From: Pacificibacter maritimus
GTDB taxonomy: Bacteria > Pseudomonadota > Alphaproteobacteria > Rhodobacterales > Rhodobacteraceae
DNA length: 64,000 nt
NCBI RefSeq assembly: GCF_003814915.1
Contig: NZ_RKQK01000001.1
Span: 946,031-1,010,030, forward strand
Reading direction: 5' to 3'
In this document: positions 18,092 to 25,869 of the stretch, piece after piece
Layout: each line of letters opens with the position of its first letter
How positions within the stretch are numbered: the stretch's first letter is position 1
The notes under the pieces: model-generated
Told to the model about the DNA's origin: nothing
The model's input: only the letters and a program-made list of their open reading frames with translations
The model's database searches: none
Made by a program: the position numbers and the translations under genes

Positions 18092-19021
18092 TCAATGCGT
18101 CCCCTCATAGAGTTCTTCGCCTTCACCAAGACTGTCTTTGTCTAGGTATTTTCCAGCACTTTCCTCGCCTTCGATATATTCCAGCAAAGACCTGTAAAAA
18201 AACGAAATCGCTTGAATAAATACAAGAACAAGGAAGGCCAACATCAAGATTTTAAACATAAAGTAAGCGTTGAACCCATCCCCAGTGAAGGAGACTGTTT
18301 CCACATTCCATTTTACGATACGCGCCTTTTTCAGCATCAATTCAAGTTTGTCAGAGGCCGATACTTTGGGCGTGATCAAATGGCGCCACAAGAAATACCA
18401 CGCATACATCCACGTCATCGCGGCAACAGGCAACATAAAGACCAAAGCTCCGAACATATCGATCATACGTTTTGCGCGGTGCGATACATTGGCATAGACC
18501 AAATCCACCCGCACGTGGCTGCCTTGCACAAAGGCGTAAGACACACAAAGAGCCACAACTATGGCATTTTCAAACTTGATGCTTTCAGACCACCACGTCA
18601 CGGATTGCGTGACGCCAAGGCCAAAGGGGGCAATCGAAATTTCGCCCACGCGAAAGATGGATTGCAAAAACACAATCATGATCTGTTGCAGCACCATCAA
18701 AAGACCGGCCCATGCGGCCAAGCGGCCAACCCCATTGGCGATGCCTTCAAAGACCCGCACAACGCCCCACATGAATGGGCGATAGAAAAGTCCCACAGCT
18801 GTCAGCAGTAAAAACAGGTCGATAAACACAAACAGCGCCTCGATCGAGCCACCGTAATAGACAAATCGTAGCAGGCTTTCGGTATTGGACCAATCCAGCC
18901 AAAGACTGGGGTGCGTCACGGCATAAACCATGTGGTAAAACCCCATACCCATATGACTGACCAGCCACCAAAGCCCTTCAAATATCGCGAAAAAGCCCGA
19001 TGTTTCGGAGTGCTCTTCCAT
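18092..19021 (-). CDS. TRAP transporter small permease, extended (DctQ type)
   Basis: The small membrane subunit, 309 residues from ATG 19021, which has AAAGGG about 8 bases ahead; a GTG at 19057 would add 12 residues. The usual DctQ is about 170 residues. Here the four helices are preceded by an extra membrane region (LLRFVYYGGSIEALFVFIDLFLLLTAVGLFY), and a long loop (SDKLELMLKKARIVKWNVETVSFTGDGFNAYFMFK) precedes the last helix. Typical DctQ signs are SESIKFENAIVVALCVSYAFVQGSHVRVDLVY. Both permeases being enlarged suggests they enlarged together. The gene is 133 bases after dctP, with hairpins between. Confidence 0.88.
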   Translation of the reverse strand: MEEHSETSGFFAIFEGLWWLVSHMGMGFYHMVYAVTHPSLWLDWSNTESLLRFVYYGGSIEALFVFIDLFLLLTAVGLFYRPFMWGVVRVFEGIANGVGRLAAWAGLLMVLQQIMIVFLQSIFRVGEISIAPFGLGVTQSVTWWSESIKFENAIVVALCVSYAFVQGSHVRVDLVYANVSHRAKRMIDMFGALVFMLPVAAMTWMYAWYFLWRHLITPKVSASDKLELMLKKARIVKWNVETVSFTGDGFNAYFMFKILMLAFLVLVFIQAISFFYRSLLEYIEGEESAGKYLDKDSLGEGEELYEGTH

Positions 19022-19094
19022 GCTGCTTGCCCTTTCGACCAAAGACACTTTTGGCACTGACCCAGTTTAGGGGCGCAGTGCAAAAAGCGTCAAA

Positions 19095-19124
19095 ATTCCA
19101 AAATGGAATGCGCGCAAAAGCGCA
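19095..19124 (-). terminator. Paired hairpins between dctP and dctQ
   Basis: Two small stems lie in the gap: TGCGC/GCGCA around GCAAAA (19109-19124), and ATTCCA/TGGAAT around AAA (19095-19109), the latter followed on the minus strand by TTTT. They may partly stop transcription or protect the dctP end of the message, which would give more binding protein than permease. That role is inferred. Confidence 0.5.
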
Positions 19125-19154
19125 CATCCCAATGGTTTCAATGTGTTAGATTGT

Positions 19155-20249
19155 TTATTTAAGATTTGCCAAAACGCGGTCACGTTGCGCAGTGTAGACA
19201 CCGTCAGAACGTCCAGCCCAACCAGATGTGGCTGTCATTGCCGCTTCTGCTGAGTTGCGGATATCGGCAAACATAGTGTCATCCATGTAACCATCCAGAA
19301 CCTCTTTTGATCCTGCACCAAAGGCATCCCAAACATCGTCAGGGAATGTCATGATTTGTGAACCGCCAGAAATCAGGCGCTCAAGTGCTGGACCGTTATT
19401 GGCCATAAACAAGGAATAGTTGTGCTGATGCGCATCGCCTGCGGCCACTTCGATGGCTTTTTGCTGGCCTGGCGTCAACTCATTGAACAACTCAAGATTG
19501 GTCGCAACAGACAAAGCCGCACCTGGCTCGTGGAAACCAGCTGGGTAGTAGAAATCACAGACTTCTTGCAGGCCAAGTTTTTCATCAGACCAAGGGCCGA
19601 TCCATTCAGTGCCATCCAATGCGCCAGTAGACAGCGCTTGGTAGATCTCGCCACCCGCCATCGTCACAACAGAGGCGCCAAGTTTGCCCAAAGCTTCGCC
19701 GCCAAGGCCTGGCATACGGAATTTAAGACCTTGGAAATCGGCCGCAGATTTCATTTCTTTACGGAACCAGCCGCCACCTTGGCCGCCTGTTTGACCTGCG
19801 ATGAAAGATTTCAGGCCAAAGATTTCGCCCAACTCGTGATGCATCTGCATCCCGCCCATACCGTAGTACCAAGTCATCATTTCTGGCGCAGTCATGCCGA
19901 ATGGAACTGTGGTGAAATAGGCCCAAGCTGGGTGCTGACCTGTAAAGTAGTAATCAGCGCCGTGATACATATCGGCCTGACCCGATGTCACAGCGTCGAA
20001 TACTTCCAAACCGCCAACCAATTCGCCAGCAGCTTTTGGTTCGATTGTCAGTTGGCCATCTGTCATTTCAGTGACGGATGTTGCAAAACGCTCAACTGAA
20101 TCCCAAACGCCAGCCAAGCCGCGAGGCCAAGTTGTGACCATGGTCAATGTACGCTTACCCTGTGCATAAGCTGGGGCTGCCAATGTTGCAGCGGCCGCAG
20201 CAGATGTTCCACCAAGAGCAGTTGTTTTCAAAAAAGAACGACGATCCAT
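19155..20249 (-). CDS. TRAP transporter periplasmic binding protein, TakP-like
   Basis: The protein is 364 residues from ATG 20249, preceded by GGGAGG; an in-frame start at 20321 is disfavoured. The N-terminus MDRRSFLKTTALGGTSAAAA is a twin-arginine (Tat) signal ending near AYAQ. Then VTTWPRGLAGVWDSVERFATSVTEMTDGQLTIEP, GGWFRKEMKSAADFQGLKFRMPGLGGEALGKLG and GALDGTEWIGPWSDEKLG match DctP-type binding proteins. They look most like TakP from Rhodobacter, which binds 2-oxo acids. Substrate is therefore probably an alpha-keto acid, with sodium-dependent uptake. It is transcribed divergently from a two-component system 318 bases away. Confidence 0.92.
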   Translation of the reverse strand: MDRRSFLKTTALGGTSAAAAATLAAPAYAQGKRTLTMVTTWPRGLAGVWDSVERFATSVTEMTDGQLTIEPKAAGELVGGLEVFDAVTSGQADMYHGADYYFTGQHPAWAYFTTVPFGMTAPEMMTWYYGMGGMQMHHELGEIFGLKSFIAGQTGGQGGGWFRKEMKSAADFQGLKFRMPGLGGEALGKLGASVVTMAGGEIYQALSTGALDGTEWIGPWSDEKLGLQEVCDFYYPAGFHEPGAALSVATNLELFNELTPGQQKAIEVAAGDAHQHNYSLFMANNGPALERLISGGSQIMTFPDDVWDAFGAGSKEVLDGYMDDTMFADIRNSAEAAMTATSGWAGRSDGVYTAQRDRVLANLK

Positions 20250-20566
20250 AGAATGATTTCCTCCCGTAAATCTATGATAGATGCGCAGCAACGTCCCGAG
20301 ATGCTGCAAAATTTCCCGCAAAGTTTCCTTAGCGTGATACTTCTGTGATCCAAAGAACCACAGTCATCCTTCAAAAGGATAGCTGGCTGCGCGGCGGGAA
20401 TAAATACCCAAGTCTACGTAGTTTGATATCTTTTCAGACCAAAGAAGGCTGTATTTTGCCTTTTGCTCCGAATGCCACGGCACCAATCGCGATAGCACAA
20501 ACTGTCGCTGATTGACCTGAACGCAAGCTGGCCTATGCTGTGGGTCTGATCTTTTGGGCCATAGAC

Positions 20567-22045
20567 ATGCAAAACTTTTTTCGCGCCATGCGCGCGCCAA
20601 GCTATCCGCAAAAACTGTTTTTACTGGCCACCCTGCCCTTGCTTTTGGCTGTGGGGGCGATTTCGGTGTTAGTCGCCTATCAATCTCACCAAATGGCCGA
20701 ACGCGAGATCGCCGAATTGGAAAGCCAACTTTTGGCCGCAAAACAAGACGAGCTAAAGAATTATTTGCAACTGGCACGCGCATCGATTTCAGCCGAATAC
20801 AATCCCGCTGGTCCAAATGATGCCAAAGCCATGGCAAAGGTCACGCAAATTCTGTCGGCCATGACCTATGGGCGCGACGGCTACTTTTTTGTATACGATT
20901 ATGACGGCACAAATTTGGTGGCTCCGCGCCAAACCAATTTGATCACCCAGAATTGGTCTGACCTTACAGATAAAGAAGGCACTCCGATTGTATCAAACTT
21001 GATTGCAGCGGCAAAAAATGGCGGCGGGTATCATTCATACCTGTTTCCCAAACCCTCAACAGGGGAACCTGCACGCATGATGGCCTATGTGATCGGTCTA
21101 CAAGATTGGCGTTGGGCGATTGGCACTGGCGTTTTCTTGGACGATGTTTTGCAATCAGGCCAGATTGCGCGCGCGCAGGTCGAACAACGCGTGCAGCGCA
21201 CATTCTTATATATCGGAGCGATCGCATTGGCCGCGGTGCTATTGGTGTTTTTGTCAGGGATTTTCATAACAGTGCGCGAACGCCGCATGTCCGACACCAA
21301 ACTAAAAGCCCTGACCCAAAGGATTTTTGACACGCAAGAAGAAGAAAGATCCCGCGTGGCCCGCGAATTGCACGACGGGATTTCGCAAATCCTGATCGGG
21401 GTGCGCTTTGCCTTGGATTTGGCTTGCAGGCGGTTGGATAAAGACGACCCGCGCGCCAAAGACAGTTTGGAAAAAAGTGTTTCTATGCTGGGCAGCGCGA
21501 TCAATGAAGTCCGGCGCATCTCGCGTGATTTACGGCCAGGTGTTTTGGATGACTTGGGCCTTGGTCCCGCTTTGAAATCCATGACAGAAGATTTCGAAGC
21601 GCGCACGGGGATCAAGATGTCAGTCGAAACAGTGGTCTTTCGCAACCGTTTGGACGAAGAGGCCAAAACCGCGCTGTTTCGCATTGCGCAAGAAGCACTG
21701 ACAAATATCGAACGTCATTCTGGGGCAACCAGCGGATATATGAGCCTGCGCGGTCATCGCAACGGTGCCACATTGCTGGTGCGCGATAACGGTCACGGCA
21801 TTGCCTTTTCAGATGCAGAAGGTCGGGGCCTTGGATTGCGCAATATGCAAGAACGCATGGATCAACTCGACGGCACGCTGACAATTTCACAACTTTCCCA
21901 AGGCACACAGATTGACGCCACAGTACCACTCAAGCATATCCTATCGCCTGACAATCCATCGCCAACACGCAGGCGCCGCAGCCCGTTGGACGCCAAAGGC
22001 ACCCCCGATGCCCCCGCAGCAAAAGACGTAAAGGACATCCCATGA
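20567..22045 (+). CDS. Cache-domain sensor histidine kinase
   Basis: A 492-residue membrane kinase. It has one helix (about 16-38), a periplasmic single-Cache sensor domain (about 45-205, with YGRDGYFFVYDYDGTNLV and WRWAIGTGVFLDDV) and a second helix (about 212-236). A HisKA_3 dimerisation domain with RVARELHDGISQILIGV (phosphorylated H269) and a HATPase domain (LFRIAQEALTNIERHSGA, VRDNGHGI, GLGLRNMQER) follow. The frame could start at 20540, but ATG 20567 is the likely one. It overlaps the response regulator by four bases (ATGA). Its position opposite the TRAP genes suggests it senses the same organic acid and controls their expression. Confidence 0.93.
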   Translation: MQNFFRAMRAPSYPQKLFLLATLPLLLAVGAISVLVAYQSHQMAEREIAELESQLLAAKQDELKNYLQLARASISAEYNPAGPNDAKAMAKVTQILSAMTYGRDGYFFVYDYDGTNLVAPRQTNLITQNWSDLTDKEGTPIVSNLIAAAKNGGGYHSYLFPKPSTGEPARMMAYVIGLQDWRWAIGTGVFLDDVLQSGQIARAQVEQRVQRTFLYIGAIALAAVLLVFLSGIFITVRERRMSDTKLKALTQRIFDTQEEERSRVARELHDGISQILIGVRFALDLACRRLDKDDPRAKDSLEKSVSMLGSAINEVRRISRDLRPGVLDDLGLGPALKSMTEDFEARTGIKMSVETVVFRNRLDEEAKTALFRIAQEALTNIERHSGATSGYMSLRGHRNGATLLVRDNGHGIAFSDAEGRGLGLRNMQERMDQLDGTLTISQLSQGTQIDATVPLKHILSPDNPSPTRRRRSPLDAKGTPDAPAAKDVKDIP

Positions 22046-22689
22046 CGCAAAGCACCCCAACACGGGTTTTGATTGTTGATGACCACCCGATGGTGGCCGA
22101 AGGTATTTGCGCTTTGCTAGAAAGCTTTGAGGATATCGAAATCGTCGGCACGCTGACCAATGGAGAAGATGCTGTTGATCAGGCCAAAGGGTTGAACCCT
22201 GATGTTATTTTGTTGGATTTGAATATGCCCAAAATGGGCGGTCTGACAGCGACTGAAATCTTGCTGGAACAAAGCCCAAAGATGCGCATTTTGATCCTGA
22301 CGATGCATGACAGTCCTGAATATATTTCAGCCGCATTAAGCCATGGGGCAATGGGATATGTCTTGAAAGATGTCCCGACCGAGCAATTAAAAGATGCTAT
22401 TGATGCGGTGATGCGCGGTGAAACCTACCTGTGCGAAGGGGCGCGCCAAGCCATCGGCACCAAGACCCAAGACGGGCGTGTTCCTTTGACCGAACGCGAA
22501 CAAACGGTGCTTTTGGAGGTTGTTCAAGGCAAGTCCAACAAAGTGGTGGCGCAAAATCTTGATATCTCTGTGCGCACGGTCGAAACCCACCGCAAAAACA
22601 TCAAACGCAAGCTGGGCATTTCATCAACCGCAGGGCTGACCCGCTATGCGATTGAACATGGCGTTTTGCAAGACACGGCGCGGTTCTAA
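22042..22689 (+). CDS. NarL/LuxR-type response regulator
   Basis: A 215-residue regulator with a receiver domain (acidic pair in IVDDHPMV, phospho-acceptor D59 in VILLDLNMPKMGG, conserved LKD) and a C-terminal LuxR helix-turn-helix (LTEREQTVLLEVVQGKSNKVVAQNLDISVRTVETHRKNIKRKLG). It is translationally coupled to the Cache kinase by ATGA overlap, so the pair forms one two-component system. By location, the likely target is the divergent TRAP operon. No operator repeat stands out in the 20250-20566 gap, so I cannot name a site. Confidence 0.93.
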   Translation: MTQSTPTRVLIVDDHPMVAEGICALLESFEDIEIVGTLTNGEDAVDQAKGLNPDVILLDLNMPKMGGLTATEILLEQSPKMRILILTMHDSPEYISAALSHGAMGYVLKDVPTEQLKDAIDAVMRGETYLCEGARQAIGTKTQDGRVPLTEREQTVLLEVVQGKSNKVVAQNLDISVRTVETHRKNIKRKLGISSTAGLTRYAIEHGVLQDTARF

Positions 22690-22855
22690 GCTCTCGTCTC
22701 TTGATCTGTGCAAAAGCGCACGAATGACCGCAAATGTTGAACACAAATAACTTTGCCAAACCTTTTGTGCTGTGGCAAACATTTTTCAGCATCACAGCAA
22801 AAATACGAACATTAACGCACATCAGGTCACAGCAACGTGACATTAGGAGACACTC

Positions 22856-23212
22856 ATGAAACTTATCGCCAATACACCTATCTGGGTTTGGGCCGTATCA
22901 ATCCTGACCGCCATCGCTTTTATCGGCGCGGGCTCTGCCAAGCTTGCAGGCGTTGAAATGGTTCACCTGTCCTTTGCCAACATGGGTCTTCCTCCCATCA
23001 CTGGCTATATCGTGGGCGCGCTTGAAATCGCTGGCGCCGTCGGCATTTTTGTAAAATCTGTTCGCTTTTTGGCCGCACTTGGCTTGGCTGCGACCAGCTT
23101 GGGCGCATTTTTGTACCACCTAGCCTATACGCCAGTTTCAGAAGGCATCCCTGCCCTTGTTTTGTTGGTCTTCACTGTACTTTTGGCGCGCTACTTCAAA
23201 AAAGCAGCCTAA
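22856..23212 (+). CDS. DoxX-family small membrane protein
   Basis: A 118-residue protein with four membrane helices: WAVSILTAIAFIGAGSAKLAG, TGYIVGALEIAGAVGIFV, RFLAALGLAATSLGAFLYHLAY and ALVLLVFTVLLARYF. The GAGSAKLAG after the first helix is typical for DoxX-like proteins. In other organisms members are quinone- or redox-linked subunits or stress proteins, and nothing local says which applies here. A strong terminator follows. The gene is 166 bases after the response regulator and may have its own promoter. Confidence 0.85.
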   Translation: MKLIANTPIWVWAVSILTAIAFIGAGSAKLAGVEMVHLSFANMGLPPITGYIVGALEIAGAVGIFVKSVRFLAALGLAATSLGAFLYHLAYTPVSEGIPALVLLVFTVLLARYFKKAA

Positions 23213-23238
23213 ATCAGACCCATACATCACCGCATGAC

Positions 23239-23272
23239 AAAAGCCGCCCGTTATATAACGTGGCGGCTTTTT
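23239..23272 (+). terminator. Terminator after the DoxX gene
   Basis: AAAAGCCGCC pairs with GGCGGCTTTT around a nested palindrome CGTTATATAACG, leaving a single unpaired T. The stem is followed by T and lies about 27 bases after the stop. Confidence 0.88.
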
Positions 23273-23274
23273 CG

Positions 23275-23316
23275 TGGTCGGTTTTTCTTGGTCGGTTTTG
23301 CTTGGTCGGTTTTTCT
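23275..23316. repeat. Three tandem 14-bp repeats
   Basis: Three head-to-tail copies of TGGTCGGTTTTTCT (23275-23288 and 23303-23316 identical, 23289-23302 with one change, T to G) stand directly after the DoxX terminator and before the phoX terminator. They contain no reading frame. They look like a small slippage-type expansion. I do not assign a function. Confidence 0.8.
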
Positions 23317-23334
23317 GGGCTATACTTTGGTCAG

Positions 23335-23360
23335 AAAAAAGGTGCGGCCGAAGCCGCACC
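23335..23360 (-). terminator. Terminator of phoX
   Basis: On the minus strand GGTGCGGC pairs with GCCGCACC around the very stable TTCG loop and is followed by six T. It lies 38 bases after the phoX stop. Confidence 0.92.
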
Positions 23361-23398
23361 TGTTGTGATCAAAAAGTTACCGTTAAAAGGTCTTGAGC

Positions 23399-25288
23399 TT
23401 AACCGAATGTCGCGCCATCTGTGCGCCAAACAGCCACAACGGATGAGCGTGGCTTGTTGCCCTCGCCCATGTCAGGCCATGTACCGCCTGGGTGTTGAAC
23501 CCCAACAAAGGCCGTCTTTTTGTCCAATGACCAGCAAAGACCAGTGACTTCCGCACCGTATGGCACAGTCATAAAGCGGGCGATTTCGCCAGTTTCAGGA
23601 TTGCCAACCAACATTTGGTTGTTGCCCATGCCTTCGAATTCACCTTCGTTGCTGTAATCGCCATCTGTCTGGATCCACAACATTCCGTCAGATGAGAAAG
23701 CCATACCATCGGGTGAGTTGAACATATTGCCAGCGTTTACATTGTCAGACCCAGCATATTCATTGTCGTACACGTCGGGATTGCCCGCCATCACATACAA
23801 ATCCCAAGCAAAGTTGTCAGCCGCGTGGTTTTCATCAGCTGGCGTCCAGCGTACGATTTGACCGTAGTTGTTGGTCTCGCGTGGGTTCACGGCATCAACA
23901 GGTGTCTCATCGCCACCAGCGTTTGGTTTTACGCCGCGGTTTTTGTTGTTGGTCAGCGCACAGTATGCTTCGACTTTCAGCGGGTTAGAAGCAACCCATT
24001 CAGGGCGATCCATGGTTGTCGCGCCCGCAGCTGAAGCCGCCATACGCGTGAAACACAAGATTTCTTCGCCAGACATGCCCGTTGTTTCAGGTGTCAAAGC
24101 CAACCATTCACCTGTCAGATCATCGTTGAATTTGGCGGCATAAAGTGTGCCATCATCCAAGATGCCTTCGGGCGATTGACCTTCGGCCCAAGTGTTTGTG
24201 GACACGTATTTGTACAAAAACTCACCGCGCTCATCGTCGCCCATGTAGACCACAACACGACCGTCTTTTGCGTGAACCATTTCCGCATTTTCGTGCTTAA
24301 AGCGCCCCAAAGCAGTACGTTTTACAGGTGTAGAGTTTGGATCAGCTGGATTGATCTCGGTGACAAAACCGTGGCGATTAGGCTCGTTTGGCTCTTGTGT
24401 CAGATCGTAACGTGGGTCGAATTTTTCGTAAGCGTAGCGACCTTCACCACCGATACCATAACGCACTTCGCCTGGAGTGGCTTCATGTTCGCCTGTCGCA
24501 CCGAAGTAACCGTTGAAGTTTTCTTCACAGGTCAAATAGGTGTTCCAAAGCGTGCGGCCAGACCCACAATTGTTCATGGTGCCTTTGACTGTTGTACCCA
24601 TCGGGTCTGCATTGGTTTTCACCAAATCAGAGCCTGCCAATGGACCAGCAATCATCATTTCTGTTTCATGCGTGATGCGGCGGTTCAAAGGCGAGTCGAC
24701 AACAACCTTGAAGCCTTTGTCGGCTGCTTCAACTTCCATGACAGTCACGCCCTGAAGGTTCTTCAACAACTGAACTTCCTCAGCTGTGCGTGGCATGCCT
24801 TCTGCCTCTTCTGGCAAGTTTACTTTCGGGTTCACATATTCAGAGTTCACCGCAATCACTTGTTTGCCGTCGACGTCGAACAATTCCATGCCGTCTGTGT
24901 TTTCGCCAAACACCTTGTCAGACATGTCTACAGACACACCGTTTTCATGCGAAAACGCGCCTTGTGCATCAGACCAAAGCGCATCGCCCCAGCGCACAAG
25001 TACATTTGACTCGTAACCTTCAGGCACGTGGATCAAATCGTCAGTCGCGATATCGATCGGTTTAAACGCGAATGTCGCGTTTTCCGCAGCACGCGCTGCT
25101 GTCGTGGATGAAAACAGGCCCGTGCCCATGACTGCTGCGCCGGACCCAAATGCCAATGCGCCCCCCAAGAAACCGCGACGTGACACTGCGCGTTCGACAA
25201 CAGCATCAAAGCCGTTGTTATCTGCGCGCGGATCGCGCATTTCATCAAAATCATCCCAAGACAGGTCTACGATATCGGTCTTTTTCAT
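23399..25288 (-). CDS. phoX: PhoX-family alkaline phosphatase
   Basis: A 629-residue secreted phosphatase that releases phosphate from organic esters. PhoX enzymes use calcium and iron. It has the Tat signal AVSRRGFLGGALAFGSGAAVM preceded by an N-terminal tail typical of marine PhoX. Family blocks are visible: NNCGSGRTLWNTYLTCEENFNGYF, GRYAYEKFDPRYDL, GFVTEINPADPNS, GRFKHENAEM (metal ligand region), YMGDDERGEFLYKYV, ENNYGQIVRW-like NNYGQIVRWTPA, and SPDGMAFSSDGMLWIQTDGD. A triple Pho box lies 76 bases upstream and a strong terminator follows, so it should be a single-gene unit induced by phosphate starvation through PhoB. Confidence 0.93.
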   Translation of the reverse strand: MKKTDIVDLSWDDFDEMRDPRADNNGFDAVVERAVSRRGFLGGALAFGSGAAVMGTGLFSSTTAARAAENATFAFKPIDIATDDLIHVPEGYESNVLVRWGDALWSDAQGAFSHENGVSVDMSDKVFGENTDGMELFDVDGKQVIAVNSEYVNPKVNLPEEAEGMPRTAEEVQLLKNLQGVTVMEVEAADKGFKVVVDSPLNRRITHETEMMIAGPLAGSDLVKTNADPMGTTVKGTMNNCGSGRTLWNTYLTCEENFNGYFGATGEHEATPGEVRYGIGGEGRYAYEKFDPRYDLTQEPNEPNRHGFVTEINPADPNSTPVKRTALGRFKHENAEMVHAKDGRVVVYMGDDERGEFLYKYVSTNTWAEGQSPEGILDDGTLYAAKFNDDLTGEWLALTPETTGMSGEEILCFTRMAASAAGATTMDRPEWVASNPLKVEAYCALTNNKNRGVKPNAGGDETPVDAVNPRETNNYGQIVRWTPADENHAADNFAWDLYVMAGNPDVYDNEYAGSDNVNAGNMFNSPDGMAFSSDGMLWIQTDGDYSNEGEFEGMGNNQMLVGNPETGEIARFMTVPYGAEVTGLCWSLDKKTAFVGVQHPGGTWPDMGEGNKPRSSVVAVWRTDGATFG

Positions 25289-25363
25289 GGCTAAGCTTTC
25301 TCTTTGCTTTGAATCACATACCGCTCCGTTAGCGGCTGTTGCGCGCAGATTTGCCCCAATTGT

Positions 25364-25392
25364 GTGACAGGAAATTAACGGACATATGACAG
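25364..25392 (-). promoter_or_regulatory. Pho box (three 7-bp units at 11-bp spacing) before phoX
   Basis: Read on the minus strand, CTGTCAT, four bases, CCGTTAA, four bases, CTGTCAC: three direct units each 11 bp apart, the known arrangement of PhoB sites. The outer units match the CTGTCAT consensus at 7 and 6 positions and the middle one is weaker. The block is 76 bp before the phoX start codon. Confidence 0.88.
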
Positions 25393-25676
25393 AATTATAA
25401 AAGCGCTGAATGACCTAAATGAACGCCCAAATATCAACTGGACCGTTCTCACTTAAACTGCGCCATCAAACGCTCCGTTTGCAGATCACCCGATGCGACA
25501 AATTGGTTTTCACACTCTAAAGCCCAAAAAATTTGCATTTAGAACGCAATGCATGGATTATTCGCAATAATATTACAAAAAAATCCAAAATAAATCACAT
25601 TTAATGCGCAATTCGCGGTTGACGCCCCCAATCAGGCCTCCTAATGTCGCTGCAAGTAAATTTGGAGTGAGTTCAA

Positions 25677-25724
25677 GTGAATACCCTTTTAGTCGTCGTG
25701 AAATATGTGCGCATGGGCCGGTAA
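25677..25724 (+). CDS. ilv operon leader peptide, 15 aa (Leu/Val rich)
   Basis: A short frame starting with GTG encodes MNTLLVVVKYVRMGR. Five branched-chain codons in a row (Leu-Leu-Val-Val-Val) lie at 25686-25700. GGAG lies 9 bases before the start codon. The stop at 25722 is followed by an inverted repeat and then a terminator just before ilvI, the arrangement of amino-acid attenuators. The peptide should act by ribosome pausing on scarce Leu or Val tRNA, not as a stable protein. It is too short for normal gene callers. Confidence 0.8.
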   Translation: MNTLLVVVKYVRMGR

Positions 25725-25774
25725 CGGTAGACCATATTGGTTCCCATGCGCCCCCGAAATTCGGGGGCTTTTTT
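25709..25774 (+). promoter_or_regulatory. Transcription attenuator of the ilv operon
   Basis: GCGCATGGG (25709-25717, inside the leader frame) can pair with CCCATGCGC (25743-25751). This partner overlaps by two bases the terminator stem GCCCCCG/CGGGGGC (25750-25768, loop AAATT), which is followed by six T (25769-25774). A ribosome paused at the Leu/Val codons would leave 25709-25717 partly free, while one reaching the stop would cover it and allow termination. The exact competing fold needs a folding calculation. The ilvI start is 95 bases downstream. Confidence 0.75.
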
Positions 25775-25869
25775 ATGAGCTGGGGCTGAGAAAACACGGC
25801 AAAATAGTGTAAAAACTGATCTCACTGCTAAGACAGACATGTAGAATACGCGAAAGACGGAGAGAAAAG

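Noticed and set aside
23275-23316. CRISPR array
   Set aside because: The 14-bp repeats are directly adjacent without spacers and no cas gene is present.
24176-25009. A 277-codon plus-strand frame opposite phoX
   Set aside because: It lies inside a fully recognised PhoX gene, has Cys/His/Phe-rich non-protein composition, and no ribosome site.
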